This document shows, piece by piece, positions 24,202 through 31,680 of a DNA stretch of 34,078 nucleotides (the stretch's first letter is position 1; each line of letters opens with the position of its first letter). The position numbers and the translations under genes are program-made. The stretch comes from an uncultured Turicimonas sp. GTDB taxonomy: Bacteria; Pseudomonadota; Gammaproteobacteria; Burkholderiales; Burkholderiaceae_F. The stretch spans positions 1-34,078 of the forward strand of contig CANTYJ010000077.1 in assembly GCA_947854175.1 (NCBI GenBank), written 5' to 3'. Under the pieces are notes generated by a model that did no database searches, was not told the DNA's origin, and saw only the letters and a program-made list of their open reading frames with translations.

Positions 24202-25497
24202 ATGAATTCAATCCTTCAAAAGTTATTTGGTTTTAATCCCGCTGAGACCTCAATTAAAACTGAGATCATCGCCGGTATTTCTACTTTTCTGACGATGGCC
24301 TATATTCTTGCGGTCAATCCGGCAATCCTTGGTGTTACCGGAATGGACAAAGGAGCTCTCTTCACGACCACTGCGGTGGCTTCAGCAATCGCCACACTCA
24401 TCATGGCTTTCTATGCAAAACTGCCTTTCGGACTTGCACCGGGTATGGGCATCAACGCATTTTTTGCATACACGGTTTGTTTGATGATGGGACATACCTG
24501 GCAATTCGCTCTGACAGCGGTTTTTCTAGAAGGCCTTATTTTTATACTACTGACCGTCACCAATATCCGGGAAAAAATTGTTCACACTCTACCATCTAGT
24601 CAGCAAAAAGCCATTGGAGTCGGCATTGGATTTTTTATTGCTTTTATCGGACTGCAAAATGCCGGGATTACAGTCAAAAATGACGCCACTTTGGTTTCTT
24701 TAGGACAGATTTTTCAGCCTGGAGTTCTCTTAGTTATCATCGGACTTCTAGTTACCTCCGTCCTTCTTGTTAAAAAAATCTCGGGTGCTCTACTCATCGG
24801 TATTGCCGTTACCACTCTCTGCGGCATTCCGATGGGAATTACACAGATTAAAGAAGTGATTTCAATGCCTCCTTCAATGAGTCCGATTATGTTTGAGTTT
24901 GAATGGGAGAACATCCTGACCATTGATATGGTGATGGTGGTTTTCACTTTCTTATTCATGGATCTGTTTGACACACTCGGAACGCTCGTCAGCTTGTTTT
25001 ATAAAGGTGGATTCGTTAAAGACGGAAAACTCCCGAAAATGAAGGAACCATTCTTTGCTGATGCTGTCGGAACCACCATCGGTGCCGCTTTGGGAACGAG
25101 TGCCATTGCCACTTACGTGGAAAGTGCAGCCGGAGTTACTGCCGGCGGAAAATCCGGACTGACTGCTTTCGTGATTGCAGCCTGCTTTATTTTATCTTTG
25201 GTTTTTGCTCCTTTATTCATGGCGATCCCGACTCAAGCAACAGCTCCGGTTTTGATTCTTGTCGGTTACATGATGATTTCGTGTATCAAAGAGATTGACT
25301 TAGATGATTGCTCAGAAGCCATTCCTGCGTTTATCTGCATTATCATCATGCCACTCACTTACAGCATTGCAAACGGCATCGTCTTTGGTCTTCTGAGCTA
25401 CGTCCTGATTAACTTGTTGTGTGGTAAAGCCAAGAAGATTCGTATTGAAATGTTTCTTCTATCAGCTTTCTTCATCGTCATGCTGATGTTGCATTAA
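24202..25497 (+). CDS. NCS2-family purine permease (AzgA/PbuG-like), copy 2
   Basis: A 431-residue paralogue of the preceding permease with the same architecture and more canonical motifs: LAPGMGINAFFAYTVC near 77, FMDLFDTLGTLVSLF near 252 and GTSAIATYVESAAGVTAGGK near 294. It probably transports hypoxanthine, guanine or adenine into the cytoplasm with protons. The start ATG has only a weak GAG upstream. Tandem but separately terminated copies suggest divided substrate range or different expression conditions (inference). Confidence 0.92.
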   Translation: MNSILQKLFGFNPAETSIKTEIIAGISTFLTMAYILAVNPAILGVTGMDKGALFTTTAVASAIATLIMAFYAKLPFGLAPGMGINAFFAYTVCLMMGHTWQFALTAVFLEGLIFILLTVTNIREKIVHTLPSSQQKAIGVGIGFFIAFIGLQNAGITVKNDATLVSLGQIFQPGVLLVIIGLLVTSVLLVKKISGALLIGIAVTTLCGIPMGITQIKEVISMPPSMSPIMFEFEWENILTIDMVMVVFTFLFMDLFDTLGTLVSLFYKGGFVKDGKLPKMKEPFFADAVGTTIGAALGTSAIATYVESAAGVTAGGKSGLTAFVIAACFILSLVFAPLFMAIPTQATAPVLILVGYMMISCIKEIDLDDCSEAIPAFICIIIMPLTYSIANGIVFGLLSYVLINLLCGKAKKIRIEMFLLSAFFIVMLMLH

Positions 25498-25586
25498 TCA
25501 GAACGTTGAATTGAAGAGAACCATTTGAGAAAGGCGCGTTCTTTTCAATAAAACCCACCACTGACGAACCAGTTTTCGGTGAGCAT

Positions 25587-25642
25587 AAAAAGGTCCGTTA
25601 ATTTCCGCCTCTATATCTAGACGGTTATTAACGGACTTATTC
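25587..25642 (-). terminator. Terminator of the TRAP permease gene
   Basis: The 10-bp arms GTCCGTTAAT (25593-25602) and ATTAACGGAC (25627-25636) pair perfectly, with an inner partial stem. On the minus strand the structure runs into CTTTTT. It sits 15 bases past the stop codon of the TRAP permease and also faces the end of the permease copy 2 gene. Confidence 0.8.
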
Positions 25643-25656
25643 TGAATTAAAACTAT

Positions 25657-27834
25657 TTAGGCCTGTGCTTCCAAATCAGACGGCAACTCTACGGCGTCGC
25701 GTTTGGCAGATAACCTTAATTTCTGGAACATCAGGATTCCGCCGAAGAGAGCCAGCCCGACGGCATATCCCCAATATCTCTGACTGTAATCCAGGAAGAA
25801 TCCTGTCAATGTAGCGGGGAACATCATGATTAACGTGATGACCAACAGAACTAATCTTTCTATCAATCCGGTAGTTGTCAATACCCAGCCTTGAACAGCG
25901 GATGTAAACGCAATCATACCGACAGAAGTCATTGCGAAGATAAAGAAGCCTTCTGCCCAACTGTCAATTCCTAAAAGAAGGATATCGGAATTAAACAGGA
26001 AGAAAACCGGAATAATCACGGTACGGATGTCGTACAAAAAGCCCTGAACACCAACAGCAATCGGATTTTCTTTAGCAATGGCGGCACCGGCATATGCAGC
26101 TAAGCCGACAGGCGGTGTATCGTCAGCCAGAATACCGAAATACAGGCAGAATAAGTGAGCACCAATCAGAGGAACCACAATTTCCTGACCGTGCAAAGAC
26201 ATTCCGGTTGCCAGTTCAACAATCACAGGGGCAGTTAAAGAAGCCATGATGATGTAGTTAGCAGTTGTCGGAAGTCCCATACCTAAGAGCAAGCTGGCAA
26301 CCGCAGTGATAAAGATCATCAGGAAGATATTGCCCATCGATAAAACTTCTACGAAAGAAGTGATCTGCTGACCGAGACCAAGAGAGACACATCCGACGAT
26401 AATACCGGCGGAGGCTGTGGCCAAAGCAACACCGGCCATGTTATTGGCACCGGCAGCCATGGAGCTCAATGTATTTTTAACACCGAATTTGAAAGCAGCC
26501 CATAGATCTGCATTGTGGACCTTAGCGATTGCAACCGGCTGGAAAATCATAATCAGAGCCAGAACAATAATTGCTCGGAAGACAGACAATTCTGCAGAAT
26601 GCATTGAAACTACCAGTTCCCAAATCAGAACGGCTAATGGCAGAAGATAATGAAGACCATTTTTGAGCTCAAGCAGGAATCTTGGAAGTTCACTCTTAGG
26701 AAGACCTTTCAGACCGAGTTTGCAGGCTTCAATGTGAGTAATCCATAACAAACCGATGTAAGAGACGAAAGCCGGAACAGCAGCTGCTTTTGCAACCTCA
26801 ACATAAGGTACATTGACATACTCGGCAATAATGAAAGCAGCGGCGCCCATCACCGGAGGAGCCAGCTGGCCGTTGACTGAAGAAGCGACTTCAATGGCGG
26901 CGGCTTTTGTTCCGGGATAACCAAGCCGTTTCATCAAAGGAATTGTAAAAGTTCCGGTTGTGACCACGTTTGCGATGGAAGAACCTGAGACCATTCCGGA
27001 TAAGGCAGAACTTACCACAGCAGCTTTAGCCGCCCCACCCCTATACTGACCGAGACCGGCAATTGCCAGACGGGTAAAGAAGGCTCCGCCCCCTGCTCTA
27101 TCGAGCATGGTTCCGAACATAACGAAGAGGAACACAACAGTGGCTGAGACATGTAAAGGAACCCCGTAGATACCTTGGGTATCCATGGTCATCTGGGAAA
27201 TAAATCTGGTCAGTGTTGCACCTTTAAAAGCAACAACATCCGGCAGATACGGGCCTAAGAAAACGTAGGCCATAAAGGCACCGGCGATAACGGGAAGAGC
27301 CGGTCCTAACACGCGGCGTGTTGCTTCCAGCATCAAAAAAATGAGCGTCACGCCAAATATGAGATCACGGCCGATTGGTTCACCGGGGCGCTCTGAAATT
27401 CCAGCATAGTCAATAACGATGTAAAGAGCGGCTATCACACCGACAATACCAATCATCCAGTCGGCGATAGTCACTTTTTTCATCGCCAAAAGAATACGCA
27501 AATCCCAGCGGGACTTTGTTTCCGACTTTAGAGTCGGAAGGTTCAGATAAATCAGTGCTAATGCAAAAGCCAAGTGGATTGCCTTGATATGAAGAGAATC
27601 AAGTAATAACCAGCTGGCGGTCGACATCTGGAAGAATGCCCAGCATAAAGCAACAATAAAAGTAATTTTGGCAGAAATGCCTGTTTTATCACCGATAAGG
27701 CCGCGGTCGCCGTGGACGACTTCCTTACGGTATTCTCCGATTACATCATCAGAGGCGTTTTTCTTCGGAGTAAGAACAAAGCCCGGTATCCCTGCCTGAG
27801 GAAGGAGAATCTTTTCTTTCCCGCTGTCTGACAT
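25657..27834 (-). CDS. TRAP transporter fused permease (small and large membrane subunits, TAXI type)
   Basis: This 725-residue inner-membrane protein fuses the small (DctQ-like, about residues 55-210) and large (DctM-like, about 215-660) membrane components, the usual arrangement for TAXI-TRAP systems. The N-terminus (1-55) is hydrophilic. The large-subunit signature includes SGSSIANVVTTGTFTIPLMK and ASSVNGQLAPPVMGAAAFII. LLLGMGLPTTANYIIM and GILADDTPPVGLAAYAGAAI appear in the second half, all typical of the Na+-driven elevator domain. AGGAGGA, 7 bases before the ATG, fixes the start. It is 67 bases downstream of the binding-protein gene, with a strong hairpin between them. Confidence 0.94.
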   Translation of the reverse strand: MSDSGKEKILLPQAGIPGFVLTPKKNASDDVIGEYRKEVVHGDRGLIGDKTGISAKITFIVALCWAFFQMSTASWLLLDSLHIKAIHLAFALALIYLNLPTLKSETKSRWDLRILLAMKKVTIADWMIGIVGVIAALYIVIDYAGISERPGEPIGRDLIFGVTLIFLMLEATRRVLGPALPVIAGAFMAYVFLGPYLPDVVAFKGATLTRFISQMTMDTQGIYGVPLHVSATVVFLFVMFGTMLDRAGGGAFFTRLAIAGLGQYRGGAAKAAVVSSALSGMVSGSSIANVVTTGTFTIPLMKRLGYPGTKAAAIEVASSVNGQLAPPVMGAAAFIIAEYVNVPYVEVAKAAAVPAFVSYIGLLWITHIEACKLGLKGLPKSELPRFLLELKNGLHYLLPLAVLIWELVVSMHSAELSVFRAIIVLALIMIFQPVAIAKVHNADLWAAFKFGVKNTLSSMAAGANNMAGVALATASAGIIVGCVSLGLGQQITSFVEVLSMGNIFLMIFITAVASLLLGMGLPTTANYIIMASLTAPVIVELATGMSLHGQEIVVPLIGAHLFCLYFGILADDTPPVGLAAYAGAAIAKENPIAVGVQGFLYDIRTVIIPVFFLFNSDILLLGIDSWAEGFFIFAMTSVGMIAFTSAVQGWVLTTTGLIERLVLLVITLIMMFPATLTGFFLDYSQRYWGYAVGLALFGGILMFQKLRLSAKRDAVELPSDLEAQA

Positions 27835-27856
27835 ATAGATTCCTCCTGAAAATTCA

Positions 27857-27876
27857 CCCGGGACGGCCGTCCCGGG
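27857..27876 (-). promoter_or_regulatory. 20-bp perfect palindrome between binding protein and permease
   Basis: CCCGGGACGGCCGTCCCGGG is a perfect 20-base inverted repeat lying between the TAXI binding-protein stop and the permease start. As RNA it would be a very stable GC-rich hairpin. No T tract follows on the minus strand, so it probably protects or limits the transcript and lets the binding protein be made in excess of the permease. Confidence 0.65.
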
Positions 27877-27901
27877 ATTTACTACGACTTGAAATTAAAG
27901 A

Positions 27902-28876
27902 TTATTTGATAAGGCCGGCTTCTTTGTAGTATTTAAGAGCACCGGGATGGATAGGAGCTGTCAATCCTTCGAGCATGGATTCTTTTGTCAATCCTGCGAG
28001 AGCCGGATGCAATTTCTTGAAGTCATCCAAATTGGTCATCACTTCTTTTGTAATTGCATAGACAACGTCATCGGGTGTATCGGCAGATGTCACCAAAGTA
28101 GCCAACATACCGACTGTCTGGACTTTGTCTTTAGCATTGGTAGCATCCGGATACTGATCCATCGGAATCGTTGTCATGGCGTAATACGGAGCATCTTTCA
28201 ACAAATCACCGACTTCTGTAATCGGAACAATTCTGACTTTGCGGTTGCCGGCAGTAGCTTCCTTAATGTTGCCGTTCGGATGTCCGACGGTGTAGAAGAA
28301 ACCGTCAATCTTGCCGTCCTGCAAAACACGGGGAGCGTCAGCCGGTTTAAGTTTTTCGTCACGGAAATCTTTTCCGGGAACGATACCGACATATTTAAAG
28401 ATATCTGTGGAATTAACGCGGTTACCTGAACCCGGGTCGCCTAAGTTAATTGTTTTACCTTTTACGTCTTTAACAGACTTGATACCGGAGTCTTCAGCTG
28501 CGACGAAAGTAACGGCTTCAGGGGCAAGAGCAAAGACGGCGCGGAGTTTTTTGACCGGTTTGCCTTCCCATGGCCCTTTACCGTTATATGCCAAGTACTG
28601 CGTATCGGCCTGAGCGATACCAAAGTCTAAGTCCTTTGACTTAATGGCATTGATATTGAATTTAGAACCGCCTGTGGATTCGACAGAAGCACGGATACCA
28701 TACTGATCCTTTTTAGCGTTGATAATTTTTGCGATAGCGCCGCCTGTCGGATAGTAAACACCAGTAATACCACCGGTACCGATGGTAACGAATGTCTTGT
28801 CAGCAGCCAAGGCACATGTGCCTGCAAATGCAAGGGTTGCAGCTAAAGTGACGGGAAGAAGTTTTTTGATGAACAT
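27902..28876 (-). CDS. TAXI-family TRAP transporter substrate-binding protein
   Basis: The 324-residue periplasmic protein has a Sec signal peptide (MFIKKLLPVTLAATLAFAG, cleavage after CALAA). The mature part begins with the TAXI hallmark TIGTGGITGVYYPTGGAIAK and later has DFGIAQADTQY and INLGDPGSGNRVNSTD, the ligand-contact regions of the family. GGAGG, 8 bases before the ATG at 28876, decides this start over an in-frame TTG five codons upstream. TAXI proteins with known ligands bind glutamate, glutamine or 2-oxoacids. Here the upstream sigma-54/NtrC layout favours a nitrogen-containing ligand (inference). It forms an operon with the fused permease. Confidence 0.94.
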   Translation of the reverse strand: MFIKKLLPVTLAATLAFAGTCALAADKTFVTIGTGGITGVYYPTGGAIAKIINAKKDQYGIRASVESTGGSKFNINAIKSKDLDFGIAQADTQYLAYNGKGPWEGKPVKKLRAVFALAPEAVTFVAAEDSGIKSVKDVKGKTINLGDPGSGNRVNSTDIFKYVGIVPGKDFRDEKLKPADAPRVLQDGKIDGFFYTVGHPNGNIKEATAGNRKVRIVPITEVGDLLKDAPYYAMTTIPMDQYPDATNAKDKVQTVGMLATLVTSADTPDDVVYAITKEVMTNLDDFKKLHPALAGLTKESMLEGLTAPIHPGALKYYKEAGLIK

Positions 28877-29033
28877 TTGAAATGCCTCCAATAGATTTGA
28901 GATTTAACCGATTTCAATGCCCGGGCTCTTGGCCAACTAGAAGGGACTTGTATTTTTGTCTCCGGAGAGGAAACACTACTTACTTCTGACCGGAGCGGAG
29001 CGTCTTTATGAGACAACCGTTAATTATTCTTAA

Positions 29034-29050
29034 TGCAATAACCGTGCCAA
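29034..29050 (-). promoter_or_regulatory. Sigma-54 (RpoN) promoter of the TAXI-TRAP operon
   Basis: On the minus strand the sequence TTGGCACGGTTATTGCA matches the sigma-54 consensus TTGGCACG-N4-TTGCW at every specified position, with GG and GC 10 bases apart. Transcription would start near 29024, leaving a 5' untranslated region of about 148 bases before the binding-protein start. Confidence 0.82.
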
Positions 29051-29069
29051 CTTTTTCCAAAGGAAAAAT

Positions 29070-29085
29070 AAGGAAAATTTTCCTT
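29070..29085. promoter_or_regulatory. 16-bp AT-rich perfect palindrome between enhancer and promoter
   Basis: AAGGAAAATTTTCCTT is a perfect inverted repeat between the sigma-54 promoter and the NtrC-like sites. It could be a repressor site or an intrinsically bent segment that helps looping. No specific factor can be named. Confidence 0.4.
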
Positions 29086-29121
29086 TATCCGGTCATTTTT
29101 AAAGCATCAGAGATTGAGTTA

Positions 29122-29165
29122 GCACTATTTTGGTGCGAGAAGCTATTTATGCACTATAGGCGTGC
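29122..29165. promoter_or_regulatory. Two NtrC-like enhancer sites
   Basis: GCACTATTTTGGTGC at 29122-29136 fits the NtrC pattern GCACY-N5-RGTGC fully. GCACTATAGGCGTGC at 29151-29165 fits except for one position. Their centres are 29 bp apart, close to three helical turns, and lie about 105 and 134 bp upstream of the start expected from the sigma-54 promoter. A half-site TTGGTGCA lies at 29211-29218, near the flavin reductase start. The rest of the 28877-29238 gap shows no gene. Confidence 0.7.
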
Positions 29166-29238
29166 TGTTTTATTTGCATACAAATTTTTTGCTCAATAAG
29201 ACATACAATATTGGTGCATTTCAAAAAGGAGATATTTC

Positions 29239-29814
29239 ATGAATTCTCATATCAAGGCAGTTGATATTAATAATGTCTGGAAATTTTTTAATTTAGGCGG
29301 TACGGTTCTTGTTGAAGGCAAACACGGAGATGATATTGATGTAATGCCGGCAAGCTGGAGTATGCCGATTGATTACAACAAACTCGGCGTTGTTTTGGAC
29401 AGCACTCATTACACCAGAAAACTTATTGAGAAAGAAGGATATTTTCTTTTAGCATTACCGACAGTCAAAATCGTCAAAGAGCTTATGTATTTAGGTTCGA
29501 ACTCTAAAAACGACGTGGACGACAAAGTCGAACAAAGCGGATTGAAGTTTTTTAATATTGAAGGATGTGATTTTCCTCTTCCCGAAGGCTGTGTTGCCTG
29601 GGCTGTCTGCAAGGTCTTAAAAGAACCCCATAATGAAAAAACCTATGATCTCTTTATCGGTGAAGTGGTTGCCGGTTATGCCGACGACCGTATTTTTAAC
29701 GATAAAGGCGAACCTACATTTGAAACAGCCGGTGAAGAATTAAGCATTCTTCCGAATTTCGGTGGCGCTTATTTCTACAGTCTCGGGAAACGTGTCAGCG
29801 TTCCGGGTTATTAA
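29239..29814 (+). CDS. Flavin reductase family protein (FMN-binding, flavoredoxin-like)
   Basis: The 191 residues form a single FMN-binding split-barrel domain of the flavin reductase / DIM6-NTAB type. Family marks include VMPASWSMPIDYNKLGVVLD near 34, followed by a YFLLALP strand and IGEVVAGYAD near 138. Such proteins reduce flavins with NAD(P)H or carry electrons as flavoredoxins in anaerobes; which applies cannot be told. There is no signal peptide. AAGGAG, 9 bases before the ATG, supports the start. It is divergent from the TAXI operon, so the NtrC-like sites lie in its upstream region too. The ketopantoate-reductase-like gene begins 53 bases downstream. Confidence 0.88.
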   Translation: MNSHIKAVDINNVWKFFNLGGTVLVEGKHGDDIDVMPASWSMPIDYNKLGVVLDSTHYTRKLIEKEGYFLLALPTVKIVKELMYLGSNSKNDVDDKVEQSGLKFFNIEGCDFPLPEGCVAWAVCKVLKEPHNEKTYDLFIGEVVAGYADDRIFNDKGEPTFETAGEELSILPNFGGAYFYSLGKRVSVPGY

Positions 29815-29867
29815 GACGTCCGCTAAACTGAACTTTTCTTTTAATTAAAAGTTAATCTTTTACGATC

Positions 29868-30806
29868 ATGACCAGTCTTAAAGAGAAACCGTCGGTAGTT
29901 TTTGTTGGGTTAGGTGCTTTGGGCATTCTCTATGCTAAAACCATTGAAGAAGCACTCGGCCCTTACTCCGTAAGTTTTGCTGCTGATGAAGAACGGGTAA
30001 AAAGGTATTACAACGAGACCGTTACGTTAAACGGAAAGCCCTGCTTCTTTAATTATTTTGTGCCCTCAGAGGAGTCTAAAAAAGCGGACTTTTTAATTTT
30101 TTCTGTTAAAGGTACCGCTTTAAAGGCAGCTATCAAAACGGTTTCTCCTTTAGTTGGCCCGGATACCGTCATCCTTTCTTTATTAAACGGTATTTCCAGC
30201 GAAGAAGTGTTAAAGGAATCATTTCCGGAAGCTTCTGTCCTTTACTGTATCGGACAGAAAATGGATGCCCGAAAAACCGGTCCGGACGTTATCTTTAGAG
30301 ATTTGGGAGAGCTATGCATTGGAATTCCCAAGGAAGAAGAAACGCCTAAGCTTCTATCGGCATTGGAGAAGACGAGAAAATTTTTCGGGGAGTGCGGAGT
30401 TCCATTCGTGGTCGAGGAAGATATTATTCATCGTTTGTGGTGCAAATGGATGCTAAACGTCGGCGTCAACCAGGCTGTTATGGTCCATAAGGGAATTTTC
30501 AGAACTGTACATGAAGAAGGTGCACCCAGAGAACTAATGATTGGAGCAATGAAAGAAGTCCAGTCTCTGAGCCGTAAAAACGGGATCAATATTTCTGACG
30601 ATGAATTTAAACTGTATCTCTCTATCATTGATCATTTGAATCCTGAGGGAATGCCTTCCATGCGGCAAGACGGTTTCGCACGGAAACCCAGTGAGGTTGA
30701 TCTATTTGCCGGAACGGTTGTTACACTAGGGAAAAAACTTGGCGTTTCAACTCCTGTTAACGAAAAAATTCTTGCCCTTGTTAAGGAAATCGAAGCAAGT
30801 TATTAA
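29868..30806 (+). CDS. 2-dehydropantoate 2-reductase family protein (PanE/ApbA-like)
   Basis: The protein has 312 residues. The N-terminal Rossmann domain has VVFVGLGALGILYAK, with the nucleotide loop GLGALG at 14-19. The C-terminal all-helical ketopantoate reductase domain contains HRLWCKWMLNVGVNQ, where the Lys and Asn match catalytic positions of PanE. PanE reduces ketopantoate to pantoate with NADPH in coenzyme A synthesis. Many bacteria hold several paralogues with other 2-oxoacid substrates, so the exact reaction is open. The Shine-Dalgarno is poor; it may be co-transcribed with the flavin reductase. Confidence 0.85.
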   Translation: MTSLKEKPSVVFVGLGALGILYAKTIEEALGPYSVSFAADEERVKRYYNETVTLNGKPCFFNYFVPSEESKKADFLIFSVKGTALKAAIKTVSPLVGPDTVILSLLNGISSEEVLKESFPEASVLYCIGQKMDARKTGPDVIFRDLGELCIGIPKEEETPKLLSALEKTRKFFGECGVPFVVEEDIIHRLWCKWMLNVGVNQAVMVHKGIFRTVHEEGAPRELMIGAMKEVQSLSRKNGINISDDEFKLYLSIIDHLNPEGMPSMRQDGFARKPSEVDLFAGTVVTLGKKLGVSTPVNEKILALVKEIEASY

Positions 30807-30821
30807 GGACCTTCCAAGGTT

Positions 30822-30840
30822 ATCAGCTTCATGCTGATTT
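30822..30840 (+). terminator. Weak hairpin after the PanE-like gene
   Basis: ATCAGC pairs with GCTGAT around TTCAT, followed by only TTT. A possible weak terminator 15 bases after the stop codon. Confidence 0.35.
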
Positions 30841-30866
30841 GAAACTCTATTGAATAGCGCTAACGA

Positions 30867-30907
30867 TATAGGCAGGTAGTTGGATTTATAGGCAGGTAGT
30901 TGGATTT
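30867..30907 (+). repeat. Tandem 20-bp direct repeat upstream of the MdaB-like gene
   Basis: ATAGGCAGGTAGTTGGATTT occurs twice back to back with no mismatch (30868-30887 and 30888-30907). The 20-base period is about two helical turns, and the repeat lies about 115-150 bases before the MdaB-like start codon. A tandem regulator-binding site or a recent slippage duplication could explain it. Confidence 0.6.
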
Positions 30908-31019
30908 GAATACACCTCGCATAAAAAAGTTTCTTTCTCTGACGGTGCCCAATTTTTGTTCTTTTTGTTTACGTATCCATCTTGAAAGAATAGGATATCC
31001 CGGTTAAGGAGCGAAATCT

Positions 31020-31604
31020 ATGAAGAAAAGCAAAAATATACTGATTCTTGATTGCGGATGCCAAAACTATGGTGTCGGCGGTACATTAAACCACTTCTAT
31101 TCTGACTACGCCATGAAAGAGCTGGAAAAGGTGGGTCATCAAGTCAAGCTGACGCTAGTCGAAGGAAGCTGGGAAGTTGAAGAAGAAGTAGAGAAGATTC
31201 AATGGGCAGATGTTCTTATTGTGCAAACGCCGGGCTGGTGGATGACAACACCGTGGCAATTTGTCCGTTATGAAGATTTAGTCTTTGTCAAAATTGCAAG
31301 CGGTGACGGACGCCATCATCAAACGCCCGATAAAGGATACGGAACCGGCGGAACACTGACTGATAAGCACTACATGATCAGCTCTACTTGGAACGCGCCA
31401 AAAGCGGCGTTTGACCGGGAAGGTGATTTCTTCGAAGGCAGAGGCGTTGACGGTGTTTTCTTCCCGTTACGCAAAGCATTTGAATTCTTAGGCATGAAAC
31501 AGTTACCAAGCTTCATGGCAAATGATGTCATCAAAAACCCGACTTTTGATGATGACAAGAAACGGTTCAAAGAACATCTAAAGAAAGTCTTTGGAGAAGA
31601 ATAG
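31020..31604 (+). CDS. mdaB: NAD(P)H-dependent quinone reductase, MdaB-like
   Basis: It is a 194-residue cytoplasmic flavodoxin-like protein, the same length class as E. coli MdaB (193). Residues tracking MdaB closely include ADVLIVQTPGWWMTTPWQF near 64, DGRHHQTPDKGYGTGGTL near 99, YMISSTWNAPKAAF near 119 and GVDGVFFPLRKAFEFLGM near 140. It reduces quinones by two electrons with FAD, limiting semiquinone formation and oxidative damage. AAGGAG, 8 bases before the ATG, fixes the start. A tandem repeat upstream may be its operator. A strong bidirectional terminator follows. Confidence 0.92.
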   Translation: MKKSKNILILDCGCQNYGVGGTLNHFYSDYAMKELEKVGHQVKLTLVEGSWEVEEEVEKIQWADVLIVQTPGWWMTTPWQFVRYEDLVFVKIASGDGRHHQTPDKGYGTGGTLTDKHYMISSTWNAPKAAFDREGDFFEGRGVDGVFFPLRKAFEFLGMKQLPSFMANDVIKNPTFDDDKKRFKEHLKKVFGEE

Positions 31605-31634
31605 CGGTTCAGGCTAAAACCTGTTCAATCCAAA

Positions 31635-31668
31635 ACGAAAAGAGGCCCGTTCGGGCCTCAAACTTTTT
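31635..31668. terminator. Bidirectional terminator between mdaB and lysC
   Basis: The stem GAGGCCC/GGGCCTC (31642-31659) with loop GTTC is followed by AAACTTTTT on the plus strand. On the minus strand it is followed by TTTTCG. It serves both convergent genes. Confidence 0.9.
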
Positions 31669-31680
31669 ATTTAGTTTAGC

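Noticed and set aside
29008-29199. 63-codon open frame in the TAXI/flavin-reductase gap
   Set aside because: It overlaps the sigma-54 promoter and NtrC-like sites, has no Shine-Dalgarno and has no recognisable domain.
30911-31019. Riboswitch in the leader of the MdaB-like gene
   Set aside because: No conserved riboswitch core or terminator-antiterminator pair can be drawn; only the tandem repeat upstream is notable.
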